The notes beneath the pieces were generated by a model. It did not search any database and was not told the origin of the DNA. It worked only from the letters and a program-made list of their open reading frames with translations. A program made the position numbers and the translations under genes. From an uncultured Lachnospiraceae bacterium (GTDB lineage Bacteria; Bacillota; Clostridia; Lachnospirales; Lachnospiraceae): a stretch of DNA of 64,000 nucleotides. The DNA lies in the NCBI GenBank assembly GCA_902766825.1, contig CACXFB010000097.1, positions 1 through 64,000 on the forward strand. Direction: 5' to 3'. Shown piece by piece: positions 46,426 through 55,046 of this stretch; position 1 is the stretch's first letter, and every line of letters begins with the position of its first letter.

Positions 46426-47361
46426 ATGAACGATTTAGCAACTAAATTCATTAATGCAAAAAATGAAGTAAAGAAAGTTATCATCGGTAAAGACGAGGTA
46501 ATTGAAAAGGTTATTGAAGCGATTCTTGCAAGAGGACATGTGCTTATAGAGGATATTCCGGGGGTTGGTAAAACAACCCTCGCTATGTCATTTTCAAGGG
46601 TTATGTCCTTAAAATATAAGAGAGTTCAGTTTACACCGGATGTGTTGCCATCGGATGTATCGGGATTTTCAATGTTTAATAAGCAGACTAACGCATTTGA
46701 GTACGTTGAAGGTGCTGCTATGTGTAATCTCCTTTTAGCAGATGAGATTAACAGAACATCGCCAAAGACTCAGTCGGCGCTTCTTGAAGTTATGGAAGAA
46801 GGAAGAGTATCTGTTGATGGTGAGACAAAGGAGATTCCAAAGCCATTTACCGTAATTGCTACACAAAACCCATTTGGTTCGGTAGGAACACAGAAACTTC
46901 CGGAGTCCCAGATGGACAGATTTATTGTACGTCTTTCAATGGGATATCCTGATCATAACAGTGAGATAGACATTCTTAAAGGTGATGCAACAAAAAGTAC
47001 GGATAAGATTATGCCAACTTTAACTAAGGAAGACATTATCGAGGCGCAAAAGCAGGTTGACGCCATAAGAATAAGCGATGAACTGTATGAATTTATTCAG
47101 GCACTTGTTGAGGCAACTAGAAAAAGTCCGCAGATTTCATTGGGACTTAGCCCACGAGGCGGAATTGCGATGGTCAGAATGTCGAAGGCAAAGGCGTTTT
47201 TAGAGGACAGGGATTATGTAGTATCGGATGATATTCTTGATGCTTTTTATGCTACGGCAGCACACAGAATTGTACTTAGTCCAAAGGCTAAGGTCGAAGG
47301 ACTTACGGCAGATGCAGTGCTTCATATGCTTAGGGAAAATGTAAAAGGAGTAGAGTGGTAG
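46426..47361 (+). CDS. MoxR-family AAA+ ATPase
   Basis: A 311-residue MoxR ATPase. Walker A is GVGKTT near 46-51, Walker B LLADEINRTSPKTQSALLEVMEE near 104-126 (in parts: LLADEINR, QSALLEVMEE), and sensor 1 IATQNP near 146. MoxR proteins act as chaperones for partners encoded beside them; DUF58 and transglutaminase genes follow at 4 bp and by overlap, the classic triad. The longer open frame from 46282 runs antiparallel to no ribosome site; ATG 46426 with GAGAGGA is chosen. Confidence 0.92.
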   Translation: MNDLATKFINAKNEVKKVIIGKDEVIEKVIEAILARGHVLIEDIPGVGKTTLAMSFSRVMSLKYKRVQFTPDVLPSDVSGFSMFNKQTNAFEYVEGAAMCNLLLADEINRTSPKTQSALLEVMEEGRVSVDGETKEIPKPFTVIATQNPFGSVGTQKLPESQMDRFIVRLSMGYPDHNSEIDILKGDATKSTDKIMPTLTKEDIIEAQKQVDAIRISDELYEFIQALVEATRKSPQISLGLSPRGGIAMVRMSKAKAFLEDRDYVVSDDILDAFYATAAHRIVLSPKAKVEGLTADAVLHMLRENVKGVEW

Positions 47362-47365
47362 TATA

Positions 47366-48421
47366 ATGCTTGGCAACAGAATCAGATATTTTGCTTTTTT
47401 TGCGCTTACACTAATATCATTTATTGGATTTAGAGGACGGACATTATTTACGGTAATGGCTGTCCTTGTTGTCATGCCGTTTTTTACAATTCATAAGGCA
47501 AGAAAAATGGCAAACAGGATGGGGGTAAATATCCTGTTTGATAAAGACATGGTGGGAAGAAATGCCGTTAATGTGATGACTGTGGAGGTTGATAACAAGG
47601 TTTATCTGCCAAGCACAGGAGTTACTGTATCATTTAAGTTAAAAAACAGTCTGTATGAAGAAGGGGACAAGCTGATAAAGGTGGATGTGCCGGTTGAAGG
47701 GTATGGTAAAAACAGTGTTACGCTTGAGATAAAAGCTGAAAATTGCGGGTATATATATACTGATGAGGTAGTTGTAAATGTGCTTGATTTGTTAAGCCTT
47801 GCTTCATTTAAAAGAAAAAAAGAGGTTGAAGCAAGATATATGGTTATCCCTTCATACATTTATGCACCTTCGGACAAGACAACTTATAAGCCGGAGGATG
47901 ACAGTGAGATAGTTATGCACGAGGTGGGCGAGGACACTTCGGAGATAGAAAGTATAAGGGAATATCTTCCGGGAGACCGTATGCAGAGAATCCACTGGAA
48001 GCTTACGGGTAAGATGGAAGAGATGATGGTTAAGGAATACGCCATTAATTATGATGTTGATATAAATCTTGTGTGCGAGATGGTGGCGCAGAGTCAGACG
48101 GGAAGTCTTGACGGGCTGCTCGATGCTCTCTATTCCACAATGGTTGAGCTATGCGATACAAACGAAAGATATATGTTCTACTATGTGGGAAAGGATCACC
48201 AGTCTGTGGTTGGGTTAAACATTACATCCAGAGAAGAGGTTATGGATGCGCTTGCGCAGCTGTTTTATGTTAAACCATACGACAATATTGTGCTTGCACA
48301 GACTCTTGCAAAAGCAGCGGGAGCAGGTGCAGTGATGAGTGTAAGATGGATGAATGGCAAAGAAGATCCTGATAAGCTGCTTTACGAATTTGATAATAAG
48401 GTGGTGTTAGTATGGGAATAG
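47366..48421 (+). CDS. DUF58 family membrane protein
   Basis: 351 residues: two short N-terminal membrane segments (about 7-22 and 26-42), a strand-rich region, and the DUF58 motif REYLPGDRMQRIHWKLTGKMEEMMVKEY (key part LPGDRMQRIHWK) near 200-212, leading into a vWA-like domain. DUF58 proteins partner with MoxR ATPases; their exact function is not settled. It overlaps the next gene by 10 bp. Confidence 0.88.
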   Translation: MLGNRIRYFAFFALTLISFIGFRGRTLFTVMAVLVVMPFFTIHKARKMANRMGVNILFDKDMVGRNAVNVMTVEVDNKVYLPSTGVTVSFKLKNSLYEEGDKLIKVDVPVEGYGKNSVTLEIKAENCGYIYTDEVVVNVLDLLSLASFKRKKEVEARYMVIPSYIYAPSDKTTYKPEDDSEIVMHEVGEDTSEIESIREYLPGDRMQRIHWKLTGKMEEMMVKEYAINYDVDINLVCEMVAQSQTGSLDGLLDALYSTMVELCDTNERYMFYYVGKDHQSVVGLNITSREEVMDALAQLFYVKPYDNIVLAQTLAKAAGAGAVMSVRWMNGKEDPDKLLYEFDNKVVLVWE

Positions 48422-51141
48422 AAGTTTTAAGTGTGCCAAAATATACTGAAGAAAAAGGACACGATAGATACATCATTAACTCTCTTATTGTATTTCTGGC
48501 GGTGTGCGGTTCGATATCTTACATACTGACGGCACTTGAGATTGAATGCTACGGATTTATTTTGTATCCGGTGCTTTTGCTTATATGTTTTGGATGCGCG
48601 GCGGTTGTAAAAAGCAAAAGAAGGGCAGTGTTTGGATATCTTGCAATAATGTTCTTTTTTGCCACGTATGTACTTGGTTGCAGTGAGATTATCAACAGTG
48701 GTTTTAACCATTTTCTTAATGTGTTGTATCAGACAGTTGATAAAAGATACGTTCTTGGAATAGATAAGGAATATTCAGAGATTATAGCAGACAGTGCTCT
48801 TTCTGTTACAATGCTTGCAGTTGCAATCGGATTTGCCATGGCAATTATGGTAAATATGCTTGTTGCAGAGAGTATGAACGGCTTTGGTGTGGCTTTTCTT
48901 GAAAGTTTGTTTTTAGCAGTACCTTTTTATTTTGGAAAAGAAGGTAATGTAATATCATTTCTTATGGTAGTGGCTGCGCCGATATCAGTAATGGTTATAA
49001 AAAGTACAAAGAAGTTTGGACTTTATGAGACAAAGGTTTCATACAATAATAAGCCGCCAAGATATGTGTTCGAGATGGTGGCGCGAAAAGTCAAGCCGGA
49101 ACCAAAAAAGAGTTTTGAGAACAAATATACGAAAAAAGGGTATTTTAAGAGCCGTGTTATGCCTCGTATTGTGGCAAGACAGCTTGGCGTTGTAGCAGTA
49201 ATTGCAATTGTAATAGGAGTAGCAGTTGTTGCTGTAGTTCCGAATTACGTTACAAGCGGAGTTGTAAATCCTGTGGAGAGTGTGCTTAAAGTACCTGTCC
49301 AGCAGTATGCAATGTATGGCTTTGAAGGTTTGTGGGGAAGAAATAATCTAACCGGTGGCGGAATGATGGATGGTTCATTAAATGATACCGGATTTATTGG
49401 ATTCGATTACAGAACTGATCTTTTGGTAAAATTTGTTCCTACAAGCTATGACAGAGTATTGCTTAGAGGATATGTCGGAACTTATTATACAGGCAAGGCA
49501 TGGGTAAATGAAGGAGGAAAAGGGGCCAAAAGCAATGTCTGGAGCTATCACAAATTCCTGGATGTAAATGATTATCTGGAGAGTAATGCCGGATTCTATG
49601 CAAATAAAGCTTCATATCAGACAGCATATGATATGAATTATCTTGAGGAAAACGAGGGTGGACTTGAGGAAAACGGGTTAATTAAGGGACGTATGACAAT
49701 TACCAATGTTGGAATGAGAGAAGGTAATACTTTTATTCCATATTACGCGTATCCTGTATGGGATGCATCAGACAGCAGATTGGAGAGGATGATACAATCA
49801 GATAATGAGGTAGATGCTGATTATTCAAGGCTTTATGATGATGAAGGAGACGGTAACGTTGATGAATATGCTAAAGCTAAAGAGCCGTACACGATTGTAT
49901 ACTATACTACAAAAGATTTAAGAAGCTATATAGAAAAGAATATTGCAAGCATAAATAAAAGAAATGAGGACGAGAGCGACAAGGAAAATCGTACTGCCTA
50001 CAGAAATTATGTTTACAGTGTCTATCTTGATAATTCTGTAATATCTGAGTATGTTGGTGATGAATTTATAAAAATGTATGGCCTTAAAACCATATATGAC
50101 GGGCAGGATAAAGTAAGCTATTATAAGAAAAATGGTTTTGATTATAACAAAGAGATGGCGATTGTCGATAAGCTGCAAAGCATTTTTGATACGGATTACA
50201 CGTACACTTTGGTGCCGGGAAAGACTCCTGCAGATAAAGACTATGCGGAATATTTCCTTCTTACGAACAAAAGAGGATATTGTGTTCATTTTGCAACAAG
50301 TGCCGTAATGATTCTTCGACAGCTTGGTGTGCCTGCAAGATATTGTGAAGGATATGCGCTTGATCCACAGACTTGGACTACAAGCATGGATATTGAAGCG
50401 AGTGGTGATGGTTACTATATTCAGGGGGATAGCGATAATATTGCGACAACGAGACATTATGATGATAATGAAGTACTTCCGCTTGTGGAAGCAGATATAA
50501 CAGATGAGTACGGACATGCCTGGATTGAAATTTACTGCGACGGAATAGGTTGGATACCGATTGATATAACTCCGGCATCTGATGAAGAGGAAGAAGATGT
50601 ACAGCAGAACAATCAGCCGGCAATACTTGCAGCTATAAGTGGTCTGGCAGGCGGTGCTGCCAATATGGGACGCGGTATAGCAGGTCTTTTTGGAATAGTG
50701 GCTGATAATAAAGTGGCTATTGCAATAGGAATCGGATGTGTTGTTACCGGTGTTGTACTTGGCTGGATTCTTTCAATTCTTCTTGCAACCGACCATAAGA
50801 GAAGGAAGATGCAAGGTCAGGATGCAGATGCTGCGATTAGAACGATGGCAGTGTATGCTGCAAGACTTCTTAGATTTAACGGATTTGACAAGGCAGGTAT
50901 AATGACATTTGGAGAGTGTGCGACTTATGCGTACAATCAGGGTGATATAGAACTTGCGGATGCGATTATGATTATTGAGCCAATGCAGTCAATTGTGTAC
51001 GGAGGATATCATGTGGATGAGCAGCAAAGAGCAAAAGCATATGAGGGAATAAAGTCTCTTAGCGGATGCATTTACAGAAAACTTAAATGGTATAAAAAGA
51101 TTAAGTTTTTCATTGTTAAGAGACTGATGGTTATCAGATAG
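48412..51141 (+). CDS. Transglutaminase-like membrane protein (TgpA type)
   Basis: 909 residues: about six N-terminal membrane helices (within 22-200), another near 263-282, a large extracytoplasmic transglutaminase domain, and a final membrane helix (about 780-803) with a cytoplasmic tail. The catalytic triad is visible: Cys in KRGYCVHFATSAVMILRQLGVPARY near 625, His in EYGHAWIEIYCDG near 703, and Asp in WIPIDITPA near 722. Members may crosslink or cleave surface proteins. It forms the MoxR-DUF58-TgpA triad with the two genes before it. Confidence 0.9.
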   Translation: MGIEVLSVPKYTEEKGHDRYIINSLIVFLAVCGSISYILTALEIECYGFILYPVLLLICFGCAAVVKSKRRAVFGYLAIMFFFATYVLGCSEIINSGFNHFLNVLYQTVDKRYVLGIDKEYSEIIADSALSVTMLAVAIGFAMAIMVNMLVAESMNGFGVAFLESLFLAVPFYFGKEGNVISFLMVVAAPISVMVIKSTKKFGLYETKVSYNNKPPRYVFEMVARKVKPEPKKSFENKYTKKGYFKSRVMPRIVARQLGVVAVIAIVIGVAVVAVVPNYVTSGVVNPVESVLKVPVQQYAMYGFEGLWGRNNLTGGGMMDGSLNDTGFIGFDYRTDLLVKFVPTSYDRVLLRGYVGTYYTGKAWVNEGGKGAKSNVWSYHKFLDVNDYLESNAGFYANKASYQTAYDMNYLEENEGGLEENGLIKGRMTITNVGMREGNTFIPYYAYPVWDASDSRLERMIQSDNEVDADYSRLYDDEGDGNVDEYAKAKEPYTIVYYTTKDLRSYIEKNIASINKRNEDESDKENRTAYRNYVYSVYLDNSVISEYVGDEFIKMYGLKTIYDGQDKVSYYKKNGFDYNKEMAIVDKLQSIFDTDYTYTLVPGKTPADKDYAEYFLLTNKRGYCVHFATSAVMILRQLGVPARYCEGYALDPQTWTTSMDIEASGDGYYIQGDSDNIATTRHYDDNEVLPLVEADITDEYGHAWIEIYCDGIGWIPIDITPASDEEEEDVQQNNQPAILAAISGLAGGAANMGRGIAGLFGIVADNKVAIAIGIGCVVTGVVLGWILSILLATDHKRRKMQGQDADAAIRTMAVYAARLLRFNGFDKAGIMTFGECATYAYNQGDIELADAIMIIEPMQSIVYGGYHVDEQQRAKAYEGIKSLSGCIYRKLKWYKKIKFFIVKRLMVIR

Positions 51142-51214
51142 CAAATGATACAATTTAAATAATAAAACTGCTGTATTTAATTTTTTAAAAGAGTAAGGAA
51201 GGAAATTAGAGAAA

Positions 51215-52090
51215 ATGTGGCTGGCTGATGGATGGAAAGATTACGAAGTTATAGATTGTTCGGGTGGAGAGAAGTTAGAGCGTTGGGGAAAATATGTTTT
51301 GCTCAGACCTGATCCACAGGTAATATGGAATACACCTAAGAAGGATAAGAACTGGAAGAAGATTAATGCTCATTACCACAGAAGCAAAAAAGGCGGTGGC
51401 GAATGGGAGTTTTTCGACCTGCCAAAGCAGTGGAAGATTTCTTATAAGAACCTGACATTTAATCTGTCGCCATTCAGCTTTAAGCATACAGGTCTTTTCC
51501 CGGAGCAGGCAGCTAACTGGGACTGGTTCTCAGGAAAGATTGAAGGAAGAATTGCGGCCGGCGGAAAGCAGCCTAAGATTCTTAATCTCTTTGCATATAC
51601 AGGCGGTGCAACCATTGCGGCAGCGGCAGCAGGGGCTGCGGTAACTCACGTTGACGCGTCTAAGGGAATGGTTACCTGGGCTAAGGATAATGCAGCTTCA
51701 TCAGGACTTAGTGATGCACCTATCAGATATATTGTTGATGATTGTGTGAAATTTGTCGAAAGAGAGATTCGCAGAGGCAATAAATATGACGGAATAATAA
51801 TGGATCCTCCATCATACGGAAGAGGACCTAAGGGAGAGATATGGAAGATTGAAGAGCAGGTATTTCCGCTTGTGCAGTTGTGCGCAAAGCTGCTTAGCGA
51901 CGACCCGTTATTTTTCCTGATTAACTCATACACAACAGGACTGGCGCCATCGGTTCTCTCATACATGCTTGGAGTGGAAGTCGGTGCAAGATACGGTGGA
52001 AAAGTAAGCGCCGATGAGGTAGGACTTCCGGTATCTTCTAACGGACTTGTTCTTCCATGCGGAGCAGCAGGAAGGTGGGAAAAGGTATGA
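51215..52090 (+). CDS. Class I SAM-dependent methyltransferase, RlmI/RlmK-like
   Basis: A 291-residue methyltransferase. The SAM-binding motif is ILNLFAYTGGATIAAAAAGA near 128-147, with the acidic VTHVDASKG strand after it and the catalytic IIMDPPSYGRG near 189-199. The last resembles 23S rRNA cytosine-5 or guanine-N7 methyltransferases of the RlmI/RlmK group, but no PUA domain precedes it, so the substrate is not certain. AAGGAAGGAA lies before the ATG. Its stop overlaps the next start (ATGA). Confidence 0.84.
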   Translation: MWLADGWKDYEVIDCSGGEKLERWGKYVLLRPDPQVIWNTPKKDKNWKKINAHYHRSKKGGGEWEFFDLPKQWKISYKNLTFNLSPFSFKHTGLFPEQAANWDWFSGKIEGRIAAGGKQPKILNLFAYTGGATIAAAAAGAAVTHVDASKGMVTWAKDNAASSGLSDAPIRYIVDDCVKFVEREIRRGNKYDGIIMDPPSYGRGPKGEIWKIEEQVFPLVQLCAKLLSDDPLFFLINSYTTGLAPSVLSYMLGVEVGARYGGKVSADEVGLPVSSNGLVLPCGAAGRWEKV

Positions 52091-52518
52091 CTACAAAGAT
52101 TAAGGATGCTGTAATAGGTGTATGGGAAAAGACGGGGATAAAGGATAAGTTTATAAGGCTAAAGGACGGTGAGCTTTCAAAAAAAGAGCTTATTGATTTA
52201 ATAAAAATTGTAGCTTCGATTCTTGTAATAACCTTAAGTGTTATTATAGGACTTAGCATAATTCTTAATGCCAGAGTTATTAAAGTAGAGCTGAGTGTAG
52301 GAGATACTTATCAGATAGAAGATGTCATACCTGATAAAGATATTGATTTTTCTGATACGGACGGAATTGTTGAGTATACCGTAACGTTAAAGGAGATAGA
52401 CGGTGACCTTACCAGTTTTATTATAACAGCAAGAAAAGAAGGTAAGTTAGTGCTCAAGGTTACTGATAAGGACGGGCATAAGTACAAGTATAAGATAAGA
52501 ATTAAAGAAGCAAAATAA
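52087..52518 (+). CDS. Membrane-anchored protein of unknown function
   Basis: A 143-residue protein with a cytoplasmic N-terminal segment, one membrane helix (about 40-63: LIKIVASILVITLSVIIGLSII), and a small extracellular beta domain (about 65-143) with V-L-S-V-G-D-T-Y and G-K-L-V-L-K-V-T-D-K-D-G-H patterns like Ig/BIG_2 domains. I do not recognise a named family. It is translationally coupled to the methyltransferase (4-bp overlap). The upstream part of the open frame lies in that gene. Confidence 0.65.
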   Translation: MTTKIKDAVIGVWEKTGIKDKFIRLKDGELSKKELIDLIKIVASILVITLSVIIGLSIILNARVIKVELSVGDTYQIEDVIPDKDIDFSDTDGIVEYTVTLKEIDGDLTSFIITARKEGKLVLKVTDKDGHKYKYKIRIKEAK

Positions 52519-52524
52519 TATATA

Positions 52525-52555
52525 AAAGGTAAGATGAATTGTTCATCTTACCTTT
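52525..52555. terminator. Convergent terminator between the methyltransferase operon and the LytTR regulator
   Basis: Perfect 14-bp stem AAAGGTAAGATGAA (52525-52538) and TTCATCTTACCTTT (52542-52555), with T on the plus side and an A-rich stretch upstream. The stop of the leftward regulator lies in the stem. Confidence 0.9.
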
Positions 52556-53268
52556 TTCATATATTCGTTAAAGACATTACCAAACTGACGGATTGGGATG
52601 GGAATCTGTGTGCCGCAGGTCATGGTAAGTGAGTATTTTTCAATGTGATCTATGAAGTCAACATTTACCAGATAGCCTTTGTAGGGAGTCAGAAATTTAT
52701 CATTAGGAAGAATTTCTGATAGTTTTGAAAGGGACAATGTTGAAGTTATAGTCTCAAGCACCTGATTGTTGACAAGATGGAAAATCAGTGTATGTTTTCT
52801 TGATTCAATAAATTCTATATCGGTATCTTTTGCCACAAACATACCATTTTTAGTCGGAATATCAATATTAACGGCTGTGTCATTTTCTTTCATTCCTTTA
52901 AGATATATAAAACCTCTGTCGAGTGCGCGAGATAGCTGCCCGTAATCAACAGGCTTGCTGATATAGTGAAGGACTTCAAGGGAAAAGGCCTGCATATGGT
53001 ACGACTCGGAATTGGATATGAATATAATGACGCTGTTGTCATTGGCGGCACGTATGGTTTTAGCAATATCAAGGCCTGTTATGCCGGGCATAATAATGTC
53101 AAGCAGATAGAAATCATAATGGTTGTTCTTAATGTCTTTCATGCACTCATCCGGATTATTGAATGAAGTAATGTTTATTGTAATCTGTTTGTCTTCAAAA
53201 TATTTATGCAGAAGAGTCTTAAGTGTTTCTGTATTATTATTATCATCATCGCAAATTAAAAAATTCAT
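52543..53268 (-). CDS. LytTR-family response regulator (AgrA/ComE-like)
   Basis: 241 residues: a receiver domain (about 1-120) with the acidic pocket DDD at 7-9, the phospho-acceptor Asp57 in YLLDIIMPGITG, and Lys in YISKPVDY. A LytTR DNA-binding domain (about 135-240: FVAKDTDIEFIESRKHTLIFHL, then LTPYKGYLVNVDFI) follows. LytTR regulators bind two direct half-sites about 21-22 bp apart; several such repeats lie in the island to the right. It is encoded 12 bp after the sensor kinase gene in the same leftward operon. Confidence 0.93.
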   Translation of the reverse strand: MNFLICDDDNNNTETLKTLLHKYFEDKQITINITSFNNPDECMKDIKNNHYDFYLLDIIMPGITGLDIAKTIRAANDNSVIIFISNSESYHMQAFSLEVLHYISKPVDYGQLSRALDRGFIYLKGMKENDTAVNIDIPTKNGMFVAKDTDIEFIESRKHTLIFHLVNNQVLETITSTLSLSKLSEILPNDKFLTPYKGYLVNVDFIDHIEKYSLTMTCGTQIPIPIRQFGNVFNEYMKKVR

Positions 53269-53280
53269 TTTGACCTCCAG

Positions 53281-54657
53281 TTAACAACTTTTTTGCATGT
53301 TAAGGGGCTGATAATTACCTGTAGGAAGTATGATGTTAAGGTTAAAGACGTTGCCGTCAGCATGATAAGATGCAATTCCGCTAAGTTTCTCGCAGTAATG
53401 GTATATGCTGCTTAATCCGATGCCGTGCTTTATATCGTTGGTTACAGACTTTGATGAGACAGGCATGCCTGCTTTGTCGATTGTCAGATTGCCAGAAAAA
53501 AGATTTGATATCTTTATGATTGTCTGGCTGTTCTTTTTAAAAGCACTAAGACTGATATATGGTGCAGGTGTTACCGTCATGTCTGTAACAAATGTACCTG
53601 TAATCTGATATTTTATGGATGCTTCAAGAGCATTTTCCAAAGCATTGGACAGGGCAATTGAGAGAATCGTGACATTCTCAGATTCCATAGCATCCGTGAA
53701 ATCATCTTTGATTTTGCAATCAAATATTATGCGGTTTAAATCACATTTGTTGTTGTAAATGTTGAGAACGGAATTAAGAGTCGGGTTCTCGCAGTAATAG
53801 TTGATATCGTGATTAACCTTCTTTTGCGAATACTCATTAAGCATCGCTTTTGCCTCATCAAGTCTGCCGTCCTCAAGCAGGGATGAGACAATTCTAAGAT
53901 AATGCTTCTTGTCGTGTTCGATTATATCAATGGCACCGATATGATATTTCAAATCGGTATCCTCTTCCTTAAGCCAGAACATACTGTGTGACTTGATAAT
54001 TATTATCACGGTGAAAAAGTAAAGCACAAATGTTGTGATAATAAAGAGTATGAAAAACGGCATTTCCTTGGCATACACATTGCTTAAGTAAGGAAGATTA
54101 ACCTTGTTGGCAACGTCCACATCCCTAGTCGGATTGACATTGTACGAAATAGCCATAAGCTCATACACAATCGGAAACAGGAAAAGGTATTTAAGCTGTG
54201 AAAAGCTGTGGCCATGCAGTATCTCGAACGGTTTTCTTAAAATGTGCCTGCATATATATAGCAACATTATTGCAAACATGATATGCAAAGTAAATTTACA
54301 TGGCGCAAACGGAAACGGCGATATAAATGCAATAAGAGATATGAAAACACTTATAACCGACCCTGCCAGACTAAGAAAAAGGAAAATAAAGATGGTAGTA
54401 TCTTTTTTCTTCTTAGAGAGCAAAAGAAGGCAGATAAGGTTAGGCAGTGCCGTTGAAATAAGAGAATAATCGTACACGGAAGTAGGTGTTGCACGATTGG
54501 TCTTTAACAAAATAAATTCAAAAACCATTGTGAAACATATGAACAGTGACATTATGATAGAACTCTTAACAAATGAATACTTTTTTTCTATGAGGGTATA
54601 CATAGAAAAATAGATAAGTGTAAGAGTGATAAAAGATTCCGTTAAGTATAAAAACAT
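53281..54657 (-). CDS. GHKL sensor histidine kinase (AgrC-like)
   Basis: 458 residues with about six N-terminal membrane helices (within 1-225) and no large periplasmic domain, typical of peptide-pheromone receptors. The cytoplasmic part has the H-box region DIIEHDKKHYLRIVSSLLEDG near 245-262, the N-box ALSNALENALEASI near 335, and the glycine box HGIGLSSIYHYCEKL near 428. This is the AgrC/ComD class. No agrB/agrD-type pheromone genes are seen next to it; the inducer is therefore unknown and could be the bacteriocin itself. Confidence 0.9.
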   Translation of the reverse strand: MFLYLTESFITLTLIYFSMYTLIEKKYSFVKSSIIMSLFICFTMVFEFILLKTNRATPTSVYDYSLISTALPNLICLLLLSKKKKDTTIFIFLFLSLAGSVISVFISLIAFISPFPFAPCKFTLHIMFAIMLLYICRHILRKPFEILHGHSFSQLKYLFLFPIVYELMAISYNVNPTRDVDVANKVNLPYLSNVYAKEMPFFILFIITTFVLYFFTVIIIIKSHSMFWLKEEDTDLKYHIGAIDIIEHDKKHYLRIVSSLLEDGRLDEAKAMLNEYSQKKVNHDINYYCENPTLNSVLNIYNNKCDLNRIIFDCKIKDDFTDAMESENVTILSIALSNALENALEASIKYQITGTFVTDMTVTPAPYISLSAFKKNSQTIIKISNLFSGNLTIDKAGMPVSSKSVTNDIKHGIGLSSIYHYCEKLSGIASYHADGNVFNLNIILPTGNYQPLNMQKSC

Positions 54658-54720
54658 GGGTGTAACCTCGTATTTTACTGCTTAATGTGGTGTGACGCAA
54701 AACGTACATCACAGATAAAA

Positions 54721-54750
54721 AATATACTACAAATAACATTATTCAGTCAA
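54721..54750 (-). promoter_or_regulatory. Candidate promoter of the GHKL/LytTR operon
   Basis: On the minus strand this reads TTGACT, 18 bases, TATATT, about 65 bases before the kinase start. Between it and the gene is a TGTGA...TCACA dyad at 54691-54713 whose arms are too far apart for a Crp site. Confidence 0.5.
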
Positions 54751-54802
54751 CAAAAGGGAGAGATTGTTTATACAAATTTTATGGCATGGGATGGGAAATT
54801 TT

Positions 54803-54839
54803 GCGATTTAGGAAACTTAAAAGTGTCATTTGGGGAAAC
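54803..54839 (+). promoter_or_regulatory. LytTR-type direct repeat upstream of the sensor kinase and lipase-like genes
   Basis: GCGATTTAGGAAAC (54803-54816) and GTCATTTGGGGAAAC (54825-54839) have cores 22 bases apart. The second copy, with its CTTAAAAGTG prefix, matches the repeats at 57278. It lies in the 389-bp space between the leftward kinase gene and the rightward lipase-like gene and could serve either. No -10 box is found at the spacing seen for the other sites. The rest of this gap holds only the hairpin at 54983. Confidence 0.5.
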
Positions 54840-54982
54840 TATGACGAGACAGGAATTAATGGGAATGAGGAGCAGGAGTAAATAATATTATTGAATAAAG
54901 GGATTAAACATGTTAATATAAAGACATAATAATAGAGTACGATTTGTTAAGAATTTGGGCTGGTCGTAAGACCCGGGTCCAC

Positions 54983-55015
54983 CAAAAGGCGGGTAAGACA
55001 CCCGCCTTTTGTGCA
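54983..55015 (+). terminator. Strong hairpin (possible attenuator) before the lipase-like gene
   Basis: Perfect 12-bp stem CAAAAGGCGGGT (54983-54994) and ACCCGCCTTTTG (55000-55011), with loop AAGAC. The T run is only the four T within the stem. A 10-bp palindrome GACCCGGGTC lies just upstream at 54970-54979, and GTAAGAC occurs at 54966 and again in the stem-loop, so alternative folds are possible. Whether this ends an RNA or attenuates the next gene cannot be decided by eye. Confidence 0.6.
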
Positions 55016-55046
55016 TTTCATAATGTATTGGGAGCGTGATGAGCGT

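Noticed and set aside
54691..54713. TGTGA...TCACA dyad as a Crp site
   Set aside because: The arms are 13 bases apart instead of 6, and Crp-type control is not expected here; kept only as a remark.
54685..54885. 66-codon frame between the kinase and the lipase-like gene
   Set aside because: No ribosome site, unconvincing composition, and it spans the promoter and LytTR-type repeat region.
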